Below, piece after piece: positions 1 to 11,384 of a stretch of 64,000 nt of DNA; within the stretch, counting starts at the first letter, position 1; every line of letters begins with the position of its first letter. Source of the stretch: Corallium rubrum (Eukaryota; Cnidaria; Anthozoa; Scleralcyonacea; Coralliidae); assembly GCA_964035015.1 (NCBI GenBank), contig OZ036010.1, forward strand, positions 8,642,173 through 8,706,172, written 5' to 3'. Below the pieces are notes generated by a model. It was not told the origin of the DNA and searched no databases. It worked only from the letters and a program-made list of their open reading frames with translations. A program made the position numbers and the translations under genes.

Positions 1-2609
1 ATACACCGTACAATGCTTGTCAATTTTATTACTTCCCTTGCCAACTAATACTAGCCAAATTCAACACCAGTGTGTTGAAAAGTGTTGCAGATAGTAACAC
101 AATGCAATATTAGTATCAAAATTGGGCTTAATTTAAACATGACAAAGATTAATAACATAATACAGTATAAACAACTTAAACTTTGATCATTTATGAGTCA
201 TTTTGACTCTTTAGTTTATTCAATTTAACCAACGAATCTCAGTTAGATCCACATGTACTGTTATGTGCATGAAATGTGTATCCCTTTCAGGTTTAACTCA
301 TAAATTAGATCTACTTTAATATATTTTTGTATCTACTGCGAAGCAGTAGATATAATGTTGTCGCGCTGTTAAGTTAAGTTAAGTTAAGTTAAGTTAAGTT
401 AAGTTAAGTTAAGTTAAGTTAAGTTAACAATAGAATGCCTTCGGAGCCAATCAAAACATAGAATTCAACGATTGACTCACGACAAACCACCGAAGCCAAA
501 ATTGTAAACGAAGTACTTCATGTAAGTCAATGCTATGGCAGCATGGAGTTGCTCGAGAGTGAGATATTCAGGGAGCGAGATATTTATTTCAAGAATAGAA
601 GTTTTTACAAGCTTAGTAAGTACTTTAAGTATGAATCGTTGTCAATTTTTAAATGTGATGTACTATAGACGATGTTGGAATGATGATACGTTTTTGAAAG
701 CCTCTTTAAAATAGTCTTTGGACAATTTCATATTCAGACGAGGCAATTTATATAACCAACATGTTGACATGTATTCAGCAGTCGGGTAGTTTACACTTTA
801 CCGTACCCGAATCACATCACTGTGTCAGGTTAGCGTATAAAGCTAGGCAATAAACACGTTAGTAGATCGGTAAGCGTATAATATAGTAGGGTTTTTGTTG
901 TTTGGGTTAGGTCATCAAATTAATTAAGGTAAAAACACAGCATGGCTAGCATTGACAATCTTGACAAAAATCTTGTTCAGCTCTGAATACAAGGTCACTA
1001 CAAGTACATACAGTAATTACAGCATTGTTTTTACCATAGTAGCTATAGGCATGATTGAAGGCAGTAGATACATGCATGTCTAGACATGCCTATTTTTATT
1101 TTTGTATTATAAGATTATTAAGATGATTGGCAAGGTCAATGGTAAGTCTTTATCTCTTATACAGTAAAACCTATTAATCACCCCTCAACTGTAACCTAAC
1201 CCAATTCCCTGTGTTCTTTGTGAACTGTACATATGCATGCTAACAAACAATTTTGTTCTTTAAAGTGTCAAAGACTTCTCAAAGAAATGAATTATCAAAC
1301 TGTTCTTCTTCATGGGAAACTAAGAAACTTGATTCACTAACCACAATGGATCTGTTAACTGTTGACTACCATTGGGGATGGAAGTGTACAAAATACCATG
1401 TGTTTGCGGACCTTTGGAACTGCTGTATATCTACAAGATGCTATTCCATACAGTACATCTGATTTATGTGGATTTCATCACAAAAACTTAACAGTATCTG
1501 GATACACTGCATGTGTATCTTTTTGTAGACTGTAATAAACTAACATGTGATGCAGTGACTGTACATTGAAGTCTGACAAGAAATGGATTATCATTTCACT
1601 CAAAAAAAGAAAAGTATGATTCACTTATAGCACAAATCAAGTATTAATCAGTCCTACTCCTGGATAGTCATGTTTCCTGGAAAGTAAATACAGTATTACA
1701 TGTTCTCTTAGAAAATAAACTACGTTTCAATGATGGATTGCAACACAATAATTATGCAGAGTGAGACATCTTGAAAGTAATGGATTGTCATCAATGACTA
1801 GTAAATCGCCTTGAAAGTTTTACCAAGAACTTATAAAAATCAGAGATTATAAACAATGCGCAACTCTAAAATGCTAGCATGCACAGTTTGGAATATAATT
1901 ATTATAGTTATACAAATTCTCCAAGGTTGGTGTATTGCTGTATAGTGTTTCAGCTATACATTTGTCATAACACGAAACACTTTGAATTGCATTGACAGCT
2001 GTGCCACAGCAAGAGGCATAATGATCTATTATTTGTATATTATATCAATACATGTTGTAGTGTTTAATGTTTATCCCGTCAAAACCCTTGCCAATTATAT
2101 TAAGAGATAAGTTTTATAGTAATGTATAATTTTAAATCTTATAATTAAAAATAAACGTGTAAATGTTCTCTGTCTGTTGCACTTAAAATTAAAGGACTTA
2201 TTTCAAGAATTTTGTAAAATATCAGGAAACTAATCAGTGCATTGTGCAGTCTCAGGTAGGGCAAGGGGGTGTCACTTTGGCCACAGACTGTGTAGAGTTG
2301 CCTGTGGAGTAGACTAAAACTTTTTGTCCCATTTGAGGCAGCATTTCACTTGCGATAGTAATTTCTAGTCCTTACACTAGCACTAACCCTAACAAATTTT
2401 GTGAACCTCAAACACCTGTTTTTTCTTATACGTCATTTTATGACGTTTTGTGACGTAGCATTTTATGCGGTCTCGTGCGTTTGAGGCCTAGGGCCCTAGC
2501 TTTTCTTTCGTCGCCAATGTCCTTTGAGTGAAACGTTTCTGTAAAAAGCGAGACTAATCCAACTTTTTATAGAATTTTATTATAAAATATAATTTTAGTT
2601 TCTTTATAG
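1..2609. other. Upstream non-coding stretch
   Basis: I find no convincing exon here on either strand. The stretch is AT-rich with only short shadow reading frames. It probably holds intron or upstream sequence of the exonuclease gene that begins at 2610, because that gene's catalytic motif I exon is missing and must lie in or beyond this region. The only clear structure is the pentanucleotide array at 368-427. Confidence 0.5.
368..427. repeat. (AAGTT)n microsatellite
   Basis: About eleven perfect tandem copies of the pentamer AAGTT, read directly. It lies in non-coding sequence. Confidence 0.95.
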
Positions 2610-5600
2610 CTACGAAGTCTGGTATAACAAAGGCGGTACTGAGTGATCAAGATTATTTTCCCGCTGTTTTTTCCCGTATGATGAAGTGGGTTAAAAACCT
2701 GAGAAAGAAGGTGCATGAGAAGAATAAGAAACATGGTATACCAGAGAAAGTTCGCCCAGGTATGGCTGTTGCGGAATAGCCTCGATGGCAAACACGCGCA
2801 TAACGAAGTAACGGAATAGCGTTGATGGCAATCATGCGCTCTAGATGAAGTGGGCCGATAACTCCAAGTTCAGGTCATGGGGGAGCCGCGCGGGATTATT
2901 TAACTTTCAAAAGGACTAGGGGGAGTTTCGAGGAACGGGAAATTCAGTCAAAAGTTTGTTTTTGAGCGAAAATTGCCTAGAAAAAGGCTTTGCACTTACT
3001 GTACGACAATTATTCTACTAAAATTACTGTACTCCGGTGACATGTTTTGTATTAAATTTCGAGTATCATTCAAAGTTTAAAAACTTTAAAAACCTTTATC
3101 TTTGTTGAAATACAGCTATTTAGTGGTCAAAAAGAGACCTTTTCGGCGGCGTATTCAGTGAGTTCACTGGACAAACATTAAGATCAACTGCCAACAAAGC
3201 CAGTTCAATTGTGTGTGTTGTTATGTGTGAGTGCGAAAAGCTATCATGTGTGATTTTGTCTTTTTTAGTATTGTGCGCGCATGGAGGCTTCGCGTTTGAT
3301 TTTAAGATTTTGTTGAGAAATGTGGAGCGATATGTTGGCCATTACTACCGGATGAAATACGTAAACTTGGCCTTTGCGGATACATTTGTGTTGTGCAAAC
3401 AAGTGAGTTATACATGTCCAATATTACGAAATGTTACAGATGGTAAGATTCGTTTTACAAACCGTATTTACCATCCGTGAATAAGGCGATTAAGAGTAAT
3501 GTATAATAAGAGTAATAATAAGGGCCCCCCTTCCCCCATGTGAGATGTTTTACGGATCGTAAAGGACAATTTACCATCAGCAAAGCACATTTACCATTGG
3601 TACGATTGGTACCAATGGTAGAAACGTAGAAGGGGTCCCTTCCCCTCATGTGAGTTGTTTTACAGATGTCACCATCTAAAACTTTTTGTAGTATCGGACC
3701 AACATCGTTTTGTGCGTTAATAAAGGATCCGTAAATCTTCAATCGTTGCCAAAACCAATGTTATATGTACCGTGTTTCAAGGCGCAGTACACAATAAAAA
3801 AAACCTGACAGACAAAAGATTATTTTACAAAATGAACGAAAACTGTGATTTCAGGCAAGGCAAAAGTCCATTTATTCTCAATGATGTATTTTTCATATTT
3901 TTTTCAGCTACAAGACCAGGGTTTGGAAGAACTCCAGAACACAACAAAGTTGGGTATGGATGGGCTGCATAACCATTTTTTTCCTGGGAAAAAATTTGCA
4001 GGTAGGTAAGACAAGGATAGAAGACATTTGCTGTGAAGCGAAGTGGGCGATAAGAAAATCATGCTACCGTAAGATTAAAAGTAATTGTTAGTTTAGTGAA
4101 AAAACTGTTTTACTCACAGTTGAAGTCCATGTGATTGGAATAAGTTTTTAAATACATTCTTGGTATACAGAAATTTTATAATTTTTAGGTCGTCACAGAG
4201 CTTTAGGAGACGTAAATGTCATGGTGGAAATTTTTGGCTATCAACTGTGGGAACATTTGTCAAAATTAGAGATCCTATCTTACAAATCGTTGTAAGTATT
4301 TGTTTTGCGAAGCGAGTTCTTAATTGTTTTGGTTCTCGCAGAAATAGTAAAATATATCAGGCCACAGCTACGCACATGGTTTCATGCATGTTCTCAGATT
4401 TTAGAAAACTCGTACACGTTTATAAAAAAACATGTTAAGTATGGCTGTTTTTGTGAATAGCTGCTCTGGTGGTCGTAAACTTCACAGTTGGAAGGAGTTA
4501 CTAGACGAAGTGGACAGAGGTAAGATTTTTGAAATTTTACCATTTCCTGCGCAAACTATTTTTCAATTTCATCAAAATCGTCGGTCTTGTGCCGTCCGGA
4601 GTTTGCCTGTAGCAAATAACGTGCTTGTTTATTAAAGTGCCACTACGATGAAAAACTCGTCGATCAGATTTTGGTTTTGATCACATATCATTGAAATAAC
4701 CGTAGAATAAACCTCAAGGCGTCTTCGGTTTCTCGATATTTTCTCTCGTTTGCAAAATATTCACCGTTTCAGAATATGCAAATTAGGCAGGTTGTGACGT
4801 AGTTTTAATTTCTCAACGTATACCAATGAGATTTAGAAAAGTGTGAATATCGTTGAATTGAATTGAGACAGAATCCATTCTAATTTACCATCAGTATTGT
4901 AATGATGTTTGTCACCATCACTGCATCATCACACTCTGTCTCCATCGAAACCTTTTAGAAATATGAACTACTTAACCAGAAAGCCATGTGTTTCATGTCA
5001 CCTATTTCTTGAGGAACAGAAGGATTTAAACGTCTGAAATACACAGGACAGAATACATGCATACACATGTATTCTGTCCTTCGCTTTTGCCTGGTTGTTG
5101 CGCGTTTAGTGAAGAAACAAACAGATATTGGACTACAAGTTAGACATTTCTTTCTACATGTTCCCTTTGGCAGCGACGTAATGCAGCTACTGGCATAATC
5201 GACCCATCACAGTACTGATACAAAATGTCAGTAAATTCTGTCAGATACTTCTGGAGATATTCGTCATTTTATAAATCTCATTATTATGCGTCGAGAAAAT
5301 TACGTCATATTATGCAAATTGGCATATTTTAAAAGAGAAATATCTCGAGCACGAGGAAAGATCACTGATCTCAAATAATAGACTCATTATACTGGATAGA
5401 GCATCCGGTGCTCGCTGTGAAGTCGGAATAAATTAGCGGCGGCCATTTCAGGTGGGACCCACTTGGTTTTCAACAGCCAATTTTAAGTTCTCCCATAGCG
5501 ACAGACATGTCACAAACATTTACCTGGTTTTCGTTCAAAATCCGATCATTTAAAGCGAAAACCAGAGGCGAAAACTATGATTCAGCAATATTGTGGGTCC

Positions 5601-6226
5601 CACCGGATATGGCCGCCGCGAGATTTTTACCCTCACTTCCGACTTCAATTTTTTCCACGCGCGAAACAATAGATGCTCTATCCAGTATAATGAGTCTATT
5701 ATTTGAGATCAGTGGGAAAGATATTGAGAAACTGAAAAGGCCGTTATGATTAACTTCGAAATGATCTTTTGTTGCGATAAAAATTGGATCGCCGATTTTT
5801 TTCATCATATTGTCACCTTAAGGTTCTCCGGTAAAGAAGGGAAGGACTAAAAAGAAGAAGAAGAAGAAAGGAAAGAAAGGAAAGAAAGATGATGAGAACG
5901 AAGGTATGGATAAGATATGCTGTTCATGAGGGGGAAAACGCAGAACAGAACAGCACATGTGATCTTGATCTAGTTCGGTTAAGAACCTGGACAAAGCATG
6001 CTTGAGTGCGGAAAGTATGTTTTGGGAACGTTGGACTGCATAAATATATTTAGCGATTGATATTCATTCTTTCCTTCATTTGTTGTTTCCTTTTCTTTTA
6101 AACGTTACTACATATAAATTCTGTCATGATTTCAGAATATCAGGGTTTTAATGTCTGTTTATTTGTTCTCTTTTTACAGATACTGTCACAATCTTAGCGC
6201 GGTTCACAGTGGATGATTTCTATTGA
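2610..6226 (+). CDS. DEDDh 3'-5' exonuclease, 5' end missing
   Basis: Seven exons join in phase: 2610-2759, 3269-3402, 3908-4001, 4189-4291, 4461-4519, 5823-5903 and 6180-6226 (stop), giving about 221 residues. All introns are GT-AG. Exon 2 contains VLCAHGGFAFDFKILL, matching the ExoII motif (AHN-x-FD) of RNase T/Pol III epsilon/TREX-like nucleases, followed by NLAFADTFVLCKQ. Exon 4 contains HRALGDVNVM, matching the ExoIII H-x-A-x-x-D motif. Exon 1 has the usual inter-motif text (SGITKAVL...WVKNLRKK). The ExoI (D-x-E) exon was not found and should lie upstream. The tail is a short Lys-rich stretch (exon 6) ending ARFTVDDFY. ExoII has G where N is common (AHGG for AHNG). Substrate (DNA or RNA) cannot be told. 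Exon structure is seen; family assignment rests on motifs. Confidence 0.75.
4640..5815. repeat. Intronic repeat block with large foldback
   Basis: This lies inside intron 5 of the exonuclease gene. A clear imperfect palindrome has arms at about 5341-5465 and 5600-5732 (for example GATAGAGCATC... against GATGCTCTATC...). The outer parts (4640-4700 and 5740-5815) also show weaker inverse similarity, so the whole may be one nested MITE. No coding potential is supported. Confidence 0.55.
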
Positions 6227-6589
6227 GACGGAGGTAGGTTGTATAGGTTAGGGATTAAACATTGTTGGCCAAATATTTGCTTTTCCGACATTCAGTTGCT
6301 TGACTCTGAAGAACGATACAAAAAAGCCGTGGGGATGGAATTATGAATTTGTGTTTTTTTATATGGAATTACGATTTTGTGTTTATTAGGCTGACGCCAA
6401 AAAGGTAGCGAGCATGAAAATAACAAGGTAAGTAACCAGATGAGTTAAAGACAGAAAAACAATGTATGTTACTTATGTTAAATCATGGTGGCCTACCCTT
6501 TTGAGAAGCTATTTCAAGCACTCGTAAATGTTCTTCAAGTGAATCTCCCATCAGGATGATGACATTGTGGCGTACTAGGCTTAGTCACA

Positions 6590-6835
6590 AAAAGTCGGCT
6601 GCGCCTCGTATTTTCAACCAGCTTGTCTGTATTTCGAAATTCACTTCAAGAACGCTTGCTTGTGTTTGAAATATTGTTTGTCGTTTCACACGGTATCTGA
6701 TTTTGTGTTATAATTTGCCACTTTAGACTACGAACTTTGCTGTGAAAGTTGCTGAGGAAGCATAGCTGGAAAGCTCCTTCCTTAGAAACAAAGAAATTGC
6801 TGCGTTATGGTGAGTTTTCAGCAAAATACTTGACC
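6590..6835 (+). pseudogene. Dispersed copy of an exon-bearing segment (frameshifted)
   Basis: This closely matches 60766-61002 in the same orientation. Both carry a splice-flanked exon-like unit (here about 6727-6809, AG before and GTGAGT after). In this copy an extra base makes the frame hit TAG, while the copy at 60899-60980 is open. The parent gene is not recognised. Confidence 0.55.
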
Positions 6836-6873
6836 ACTTGACCTAGTTCCATATTTTTGTATTTTGTTTTGCG

Positions 6874-7505
6874 AAGTGGGTTAAAAACCTGAGAAAGAAG
6901 GTGCATGAGAAGAATAAGAAACATGGTATACTAGAGAAAGTTCGCCCAGGTATGGCTGTTGCGGAATAGCCTCGATGGCAAACACGCGCATAACGAAGTA
7001 ACGGAATAGCGTTGATGGCAATCATGCGCTCTAGATGAAGTGGGCCGATAAGTCCAAGTTCAGTATTTCGAGTATCATTCAAAGTTTAAAAACTTTAAAA
7101 GCCTTGAGTTTATCTTTGTTGAAATACAGCTATTTAGTGGTCAAAAAGAGACCTTTTCGGCGGCGTATTCAGTGAGTTCACTGGGCAAACATTAAGATCA
7201 ACTGTGTGTGAGTGCGAAAAGCTATCATGTGTGATTTTGTCTTTTTTAGTATTGTGCGCGCATGGAGGCTTCGCGTTTGATTTTAAGATTTTGTTGAGAA
7301 ATGTGGAGCGATATGTTGGCCATTACTACCGGATGAAATACGTAAACTTGGCCTTTGCGGATACCATTGGCGCCATGCAATCATTACCATTGGTACGATT
7401 GGTACCAATGGTAGAAACGTAGAAGGGGTCCCTTCCCCTCATGTGAGTTGTTTTACAGATGTCACCATCTAAAACATTTTGTAGTATTGGACCAACATCG
7501 TTATA
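6874..7505 (+). pseudogene. Partial duplicate of the exonuclease gene
   Basis: A direct, truncated copy of the exonuclease region 4.2 kb upstream. It keeps the end of exon 1 (from GAAGTGGGTTAAAAACC), part of the intron, exon 2 with its acceptor (7234-7365) and a short block matching 3585-3720, with deletions between. It cannot encode a nuclease because the ExoIII exon is absent. Divergence is low, so the duplication looks fairly recent. Confidence 0.8.
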
Positions 7506-7584
7506 TTATATTATATTTTCTAAGGGTAGCCTTTTTTTTGATACACCCTGTAGTTAGTATACTGTAGTCTGACACTCGACCGCA

Positions 7585-7717
7585 CCACAGCTATTTATCA
7601 TATTTTGAAGACTAGCCTCAGTGGTGGAATGCAGAGCCAAGCAGCTGTGGGCAAACTGCCCTTAACAGAAGACAAAACTCCAACTGACTGGTCTCAAAAG
7701 CCAGAAAACGGCAAGAG
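7585..7717 (+). other. Candidate internal exon, unassigned
   Basis: An open stretch with plausible splice sites: acceptor CACAG near 7590 (or AAG near 7610) and donor AG|GTACGT at 7717. It encodes GGMQSQAAVGKLPLTEDK then TPTDWSQKPENGKR. The reading phase does not join directly to the PWWP exon at 8882, so it either belongs to another transcript or an exon is missing between. No family recognised. Confidence 0.35.
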
Positions 7718-8075
7718 GTACGTAAAAAGAAATCGAAATGATTTTCCGGTATGTTTTCGAAAAAGAGCTGTCGCTTTGCTCGCAAGACTTTAAAGAAGCT
7801 TTAGTAAAGGTACCGTATAATTTGTATTATAGATAAGCAATACTAATACGCATTCAAGAAGTTCTTGGACACTTTTAAACCCTCAAATCGCGTTTGTCCT
7901 ACAGCCCGTGGTTTAACCGGTTTAGAGTCCGGTGGTTTAACGGTTTTTAATTTAATCAAAACCGCCCAGAACACTAGTCTTGTTAAATTCATAGCAGATG
8001 TACCTGTTTCATTACTTCTATGGTAACCTTTTCTTCTGGATTTTTATAAATACCGCGTGAAAATCGCCATGGTTT

Positions 8076-8384
8076 AAGCATAGATAATGGAAGGGGAACT
8101 GGATAGGAAACTTACGAAACCGGAAACGATGTTTGCACAACTTGCTATGGTAATTCTACGCTTATAAGCGGGCAATGCACCTAACGGGTGGTCCCACATG
8201 GCTAAAATCAGACACTGCTGAACTTAAGTGATATTACACTTTTGTCCAATTTCAGCAATAGGTGCATTAGCTGCTTACAAGTGTGTAATTACCATAGCAA
8301 GTTGTGCAAACAACGTTTCCGGTTCTTTAACCTCGTTTGAAGTTTCCTATCCAGTTCCCCTTCCATTATCTATGGTTTAAGCCG
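8076..8384. mobile_element. Palindromic MITE
   Basis: An imperfect inverted repeat of about 110-125 bp arms (left from GGTTTAAGCATAGATAATGG, right ending CCATTATCTATGGTTTAAGC) with a short spacer. Non-coding. The target duplication is not clear. Confidence 0.75.
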
Positions 8385-8397
8385 AGTTTTTTTTCTT

Positions 8398-8456
8398 TCT
8401 CAATTTCACGAGTCCACCTCTCGATGATGCACAGACTACACGCAATTTTCTATAAT
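8398..8456 (-). pseudogene. Fragment similar to exon 5 of the 16-30 kb NTPase gene
   Basis: On the minus strand an acceptor-like TGTAG is followed by a frame reading CASSRGGLVKL. This parallels AASSRAGLVFL in the exon at 24364-24240, and the DNA around it (CACGAGTC..., CGACTACACGCAA) is also alike, roughly three quarters identical by eye. Neighbouring bases at 7990-8040 echo sequence near 24200. It is therefore likely a remnant of a paralogous gene. Confidence 0.45.
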
Positions 8457-8881
8457 GATCCTCAATGAATAGAAGTATAGAACTGTCAAATTACTACAAT
8501 AGGTTATATCTTATTTAAATTTCAAAGACTAGCCTTTTTTTTATACACACTGTAGATAAGCTCCTCTCCCCATTACCATTCAAAGAGGTGCTGCCTCATT
8601 AAATATTCTGTTGGTACAAAGTGTTACTCACAGAGTTAATTATTCTTGCATAAACCTGGACAATAACATAGACAATAACATTTTAATAACTGCAAGCCTA
8701 TAAGATACAAAAGCAGTTCTCAACATTTCGAGCAAAGGCCCATGGAGAACATTTTAGTAGAACATTTTCCATGACAAAGGACCTTAGCTCGAAACGTCGA
8801 TAACTACTTTTGCAGTTCAGACAGGAACAACTCTGTGGAAAGAACATTCTCTCATTTCTCTGGAAATGTCTTTTCTTCCAG

Positions 8882-9347
8882 GAGACCTGGTTTGGGCTAA
8901 AATGAAAGGATATCCTCACTGGCCAGCCAGAGTAAGTTGCTTGTTTGTTGGCTTTTTTATTGTGATTTACGTGAACGTATGTGATTTGGTGAATTTCCTT
9001 TCTCAACTTGCTTTCAGTAAAACGTATATGATTTGGTATAAAACTCGCTGACGATATCTCCGACAACTTGATTTTGAAATGCTGAGTCATCGTGTCATGG
9101 CCAGTTTTAATACACGAGTGATTTTGATCGGATGACTCACGAGTGTAATATTACCAAATATTGTTGTCGGAAATATCGTAAGTAAATTCACTAAATCGGA
9201 TGATACTCATCAAAGAGAGAATGCTCAGACATCTTGGGTGGCAATGACTCATTCAGTCTTTTTCTTGTTTCAGATTGATGAGGTGACACCTGGAAAAATG
9301 ATTCCAAAAAACAAGCTCCCAATATTTTTTTATGGCACACTTGAAAC
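8882..9347 (+). CDS. PWWP-domain protein of HDGF/PSIP1 type, two exons only
   Basis: Exon 8882-8931 encodes [17 protein letters not shown] and exon 9274-9347 encodes [14 protein letters not shown] followed by [11 protein letters not shown]. They join in phase across a GT-AG intron. This is the first two thirds of a PWWP domain, a methyl-lysine/DNA-binding chromatin reader, and the wording ([18 protein letters not shown]) is that of the hepatoma-derived growth factor related family rather than DNMT3, NSD or GLYR1. The upstream exon carrying the start codon and the downstream exon (expected FLG-x-x-DL-PY) were not found up to 13 kb. The gene is either spread over very long introns or truncated. 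The intron contains an inverted repeat (9047-9181). Confidence 0.75.
9047..9181. repeat. Small inverted repeat in the PWWP intron
   Basis: Ends ACGATATCTCCGACAA and TTGTCGGAAATATCGT are inverse copies about 100 bp apart, with further pairing inside (GATGACTCACGAGTG against inverse-like text). Non-coding MITE-like unit. Confidence 0.55.
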
Positions 9348-9416
9348 GTATGAAATGTTATATTACTCTAAACAATGACCAGCAAATAAGTGTTGTTAAA
9401 AATCAAGTGTCAAAGT

Positions 9417-9885
9417 CAACCTCGTCCCCAGGGCATTTTGCCTCCACGTTGGGAGGTCGGCGAAAATGGCCCTGGCATCGGCTGGTCGATTCTATAATCG
9501 GATTGGCCGGTTTAAAAACTTGATTAATTCAGATACAGTGTAATTTATTCATCAAAATATGAATTGCAATAAATCCACTCTGCGAAGTTCATCCAAAGAA
9601 TTGTAACGATAGCTTTGGTTAAAGTCAAGAAGAACATTAGATATATGTTTCTTCCCGACATTTAAATGTATCCTGGATAATCGTGGGGGGTATCATGATG
9701 AATAATGCTAGCCAGTTGCATTTATGATAAAGGTTCACAAGAGTGACTCTGCAGAGCGTTAAATATTTCTTATTTATTATTCATGTATACGTATACAAAA
9801 ACGAAACACAAAGACCGCATAAATTTTCTTGCCAAAACACCCCAAAATTCTGGGTGTCAGGCAAAATGCCCTGGGGACGAGGTTG
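9417..9885. mobile_element. 469-bp MITE with 10-bp target duplication
   Basis: Terminal inverted repeats begin CAACCTCGTCCCCAGGGC and end GCCCTGGGGACGAGGTTG. The element is flanked by the perfect direct repeat GTGTCAAAGT (9407-9416 and 9886-9895). A 9-10 bp duplication suggests a Mutator-like mobiliser. A second element with related ends and a 10-bp duplication lies at 54971-55185. Confidence 0.85.
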
Positions 9886-9895
9886 GTGTCAAAGT

Positions 9896-11384
9896 CTCAT
9901 TTTGTTTTCCTGCTGGTCACGCTGTACAAATCGATAGTGTGGTTGTGCGCAACTACTGAAAGTTCAAAGTCCATTCAATATTTTGAAACATTCGTTCCTG
10001 CATTCATAAGGAACGCTGTTTCCCTCAGGCCAGTGAATCAGTTGAGGATATGCGGCTTGATATTGTTCGAACTTGGCATGAAATGAGTACGCTGACTGCG
10101 CAGACATTAGCCTTTTTTATCTCGTTTTTTCCGGTTCTTCTTGTTTTTTCTGGATCTCATCGCTCAAGTGGTGTACAAACTCGCCAACATCTTGAAAAAA
10201 TACTCACAAAATCGAGATTCTGCCTGGAAAGATAAATACGTCCGAGAAAGGACTGGTTGCCTCGCTACGCTCGGTAGCAACAATAGAAAACTCAAACTTT
10301 TGCTAAATGTATAGGCTATAGTATAGCTAATAGTCAATGCTAACTAATATCGTGAATAGTTTCCTACCGAAACTTTTAGCGACTCATGCCACTATTTATG
10401 AGTTTATAATTATATGAGGATAGAAGTGCACTAAAAAATTACATTTTTTAGTAATTTAACAGTAACAGTAAAAAATTTCACATAACAGTAAAATTTTGCA
10501 AATTTCATGAAAATGTAAAAAAGCACGTAATTGCTGGCCAGAATATAATGTATACTGTAATTATATATGGATCACGCAAAAATAAATGAAGTTTGTATTA
10601 GGAAAGCAAATGGACAGTCGTCTAAGACCATCAAAGACATCTAAATGACTAAATATACATGTATACATATCTTTTATAGAGTACATGGAAAAATTATCTT
10701 TCTTGTAAAATAATAACCGTTCCCAACGTGACTAATGTCTACTTCTACTCCACTGTTATTATGAGTTTTATCGTGTTATCGATAACACAATCTTCTTAAT
10801 TCAGTGCTCAATTTTAAAAGATATCGGGGCCAAAAGTGGTTCTTGGGGAACCGCGAAAAATGTCCACATCTTGCATGTGAGCCGTTTTCACACAATTTCG
10901 ATCCGGTGCCGTGTGAACGCAACGGCGTTTTGTGACTTTTTAGCGCCGTTTTCAACTCGCTCCGGACTCGTGTGAACCGGGTCTTAACTCATTCCTGTCC
11001 GGGGGCTTCCCCAGAGGTGAATAAAATCGTCTGGCGTTAGCCGGAATAAAATACTAAAGACCAATTCGGACAAGAAAGAGTTAAACCGCTGTAGGGGTAG
11101 GGCATTTGACACCGAGCCGCGAGACGTGGGGCATTTGACACCAGACCGCGGGAGGTCCGGGACTAAATTTTCTTGATCGCACGCGTGCCTAAACTTCTTA
11201 ATCGCGCAATGGAGTACGCTTTAAAAGATTTTAAAGGCCAAAACAACAGCTACGTCTGACAAATGGAATGCAGAAGCTGATTGACAGTTTTGAGCGTGAG
11301 TACCTTCATTTTTCATACTCATATCAAGCAGGCCGTGCTTCTTTGAGTGGCTGTTTTTTAAAAACGTCTCTGTTTTTCCAAACT
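9896..11384. other. Non-coding, repeat-derived stretch
   Basis: No supported gene. Near 10870-10985 is a GC-richer MITE-like block with inverse-looking text (CACACAATTTCGATCCGG... and ...CTCGTGTGAACCGGG). Near 11095-11160 there is a short partial tandem repeat of GGGGCATTTGACACC. The rest is AT-rich. Confidence 0.4.

Noticed and set aside
368..427. Telomere-like repeat
   Set aside because: The unit is AAGTT, not the metazoan TTAGGG, and the array is short and internal.
1253..1462. 69-residue frame near the left end
   Set aside because: No motif, biased towards random AT-rich composition.
6391..6430. Possible extra exon (ADAKKVASMKITR) after the exonuclease stop
   Set aside because: Has splice-like borders, but joining from exon 6 gives an immediate stop; too short to support.
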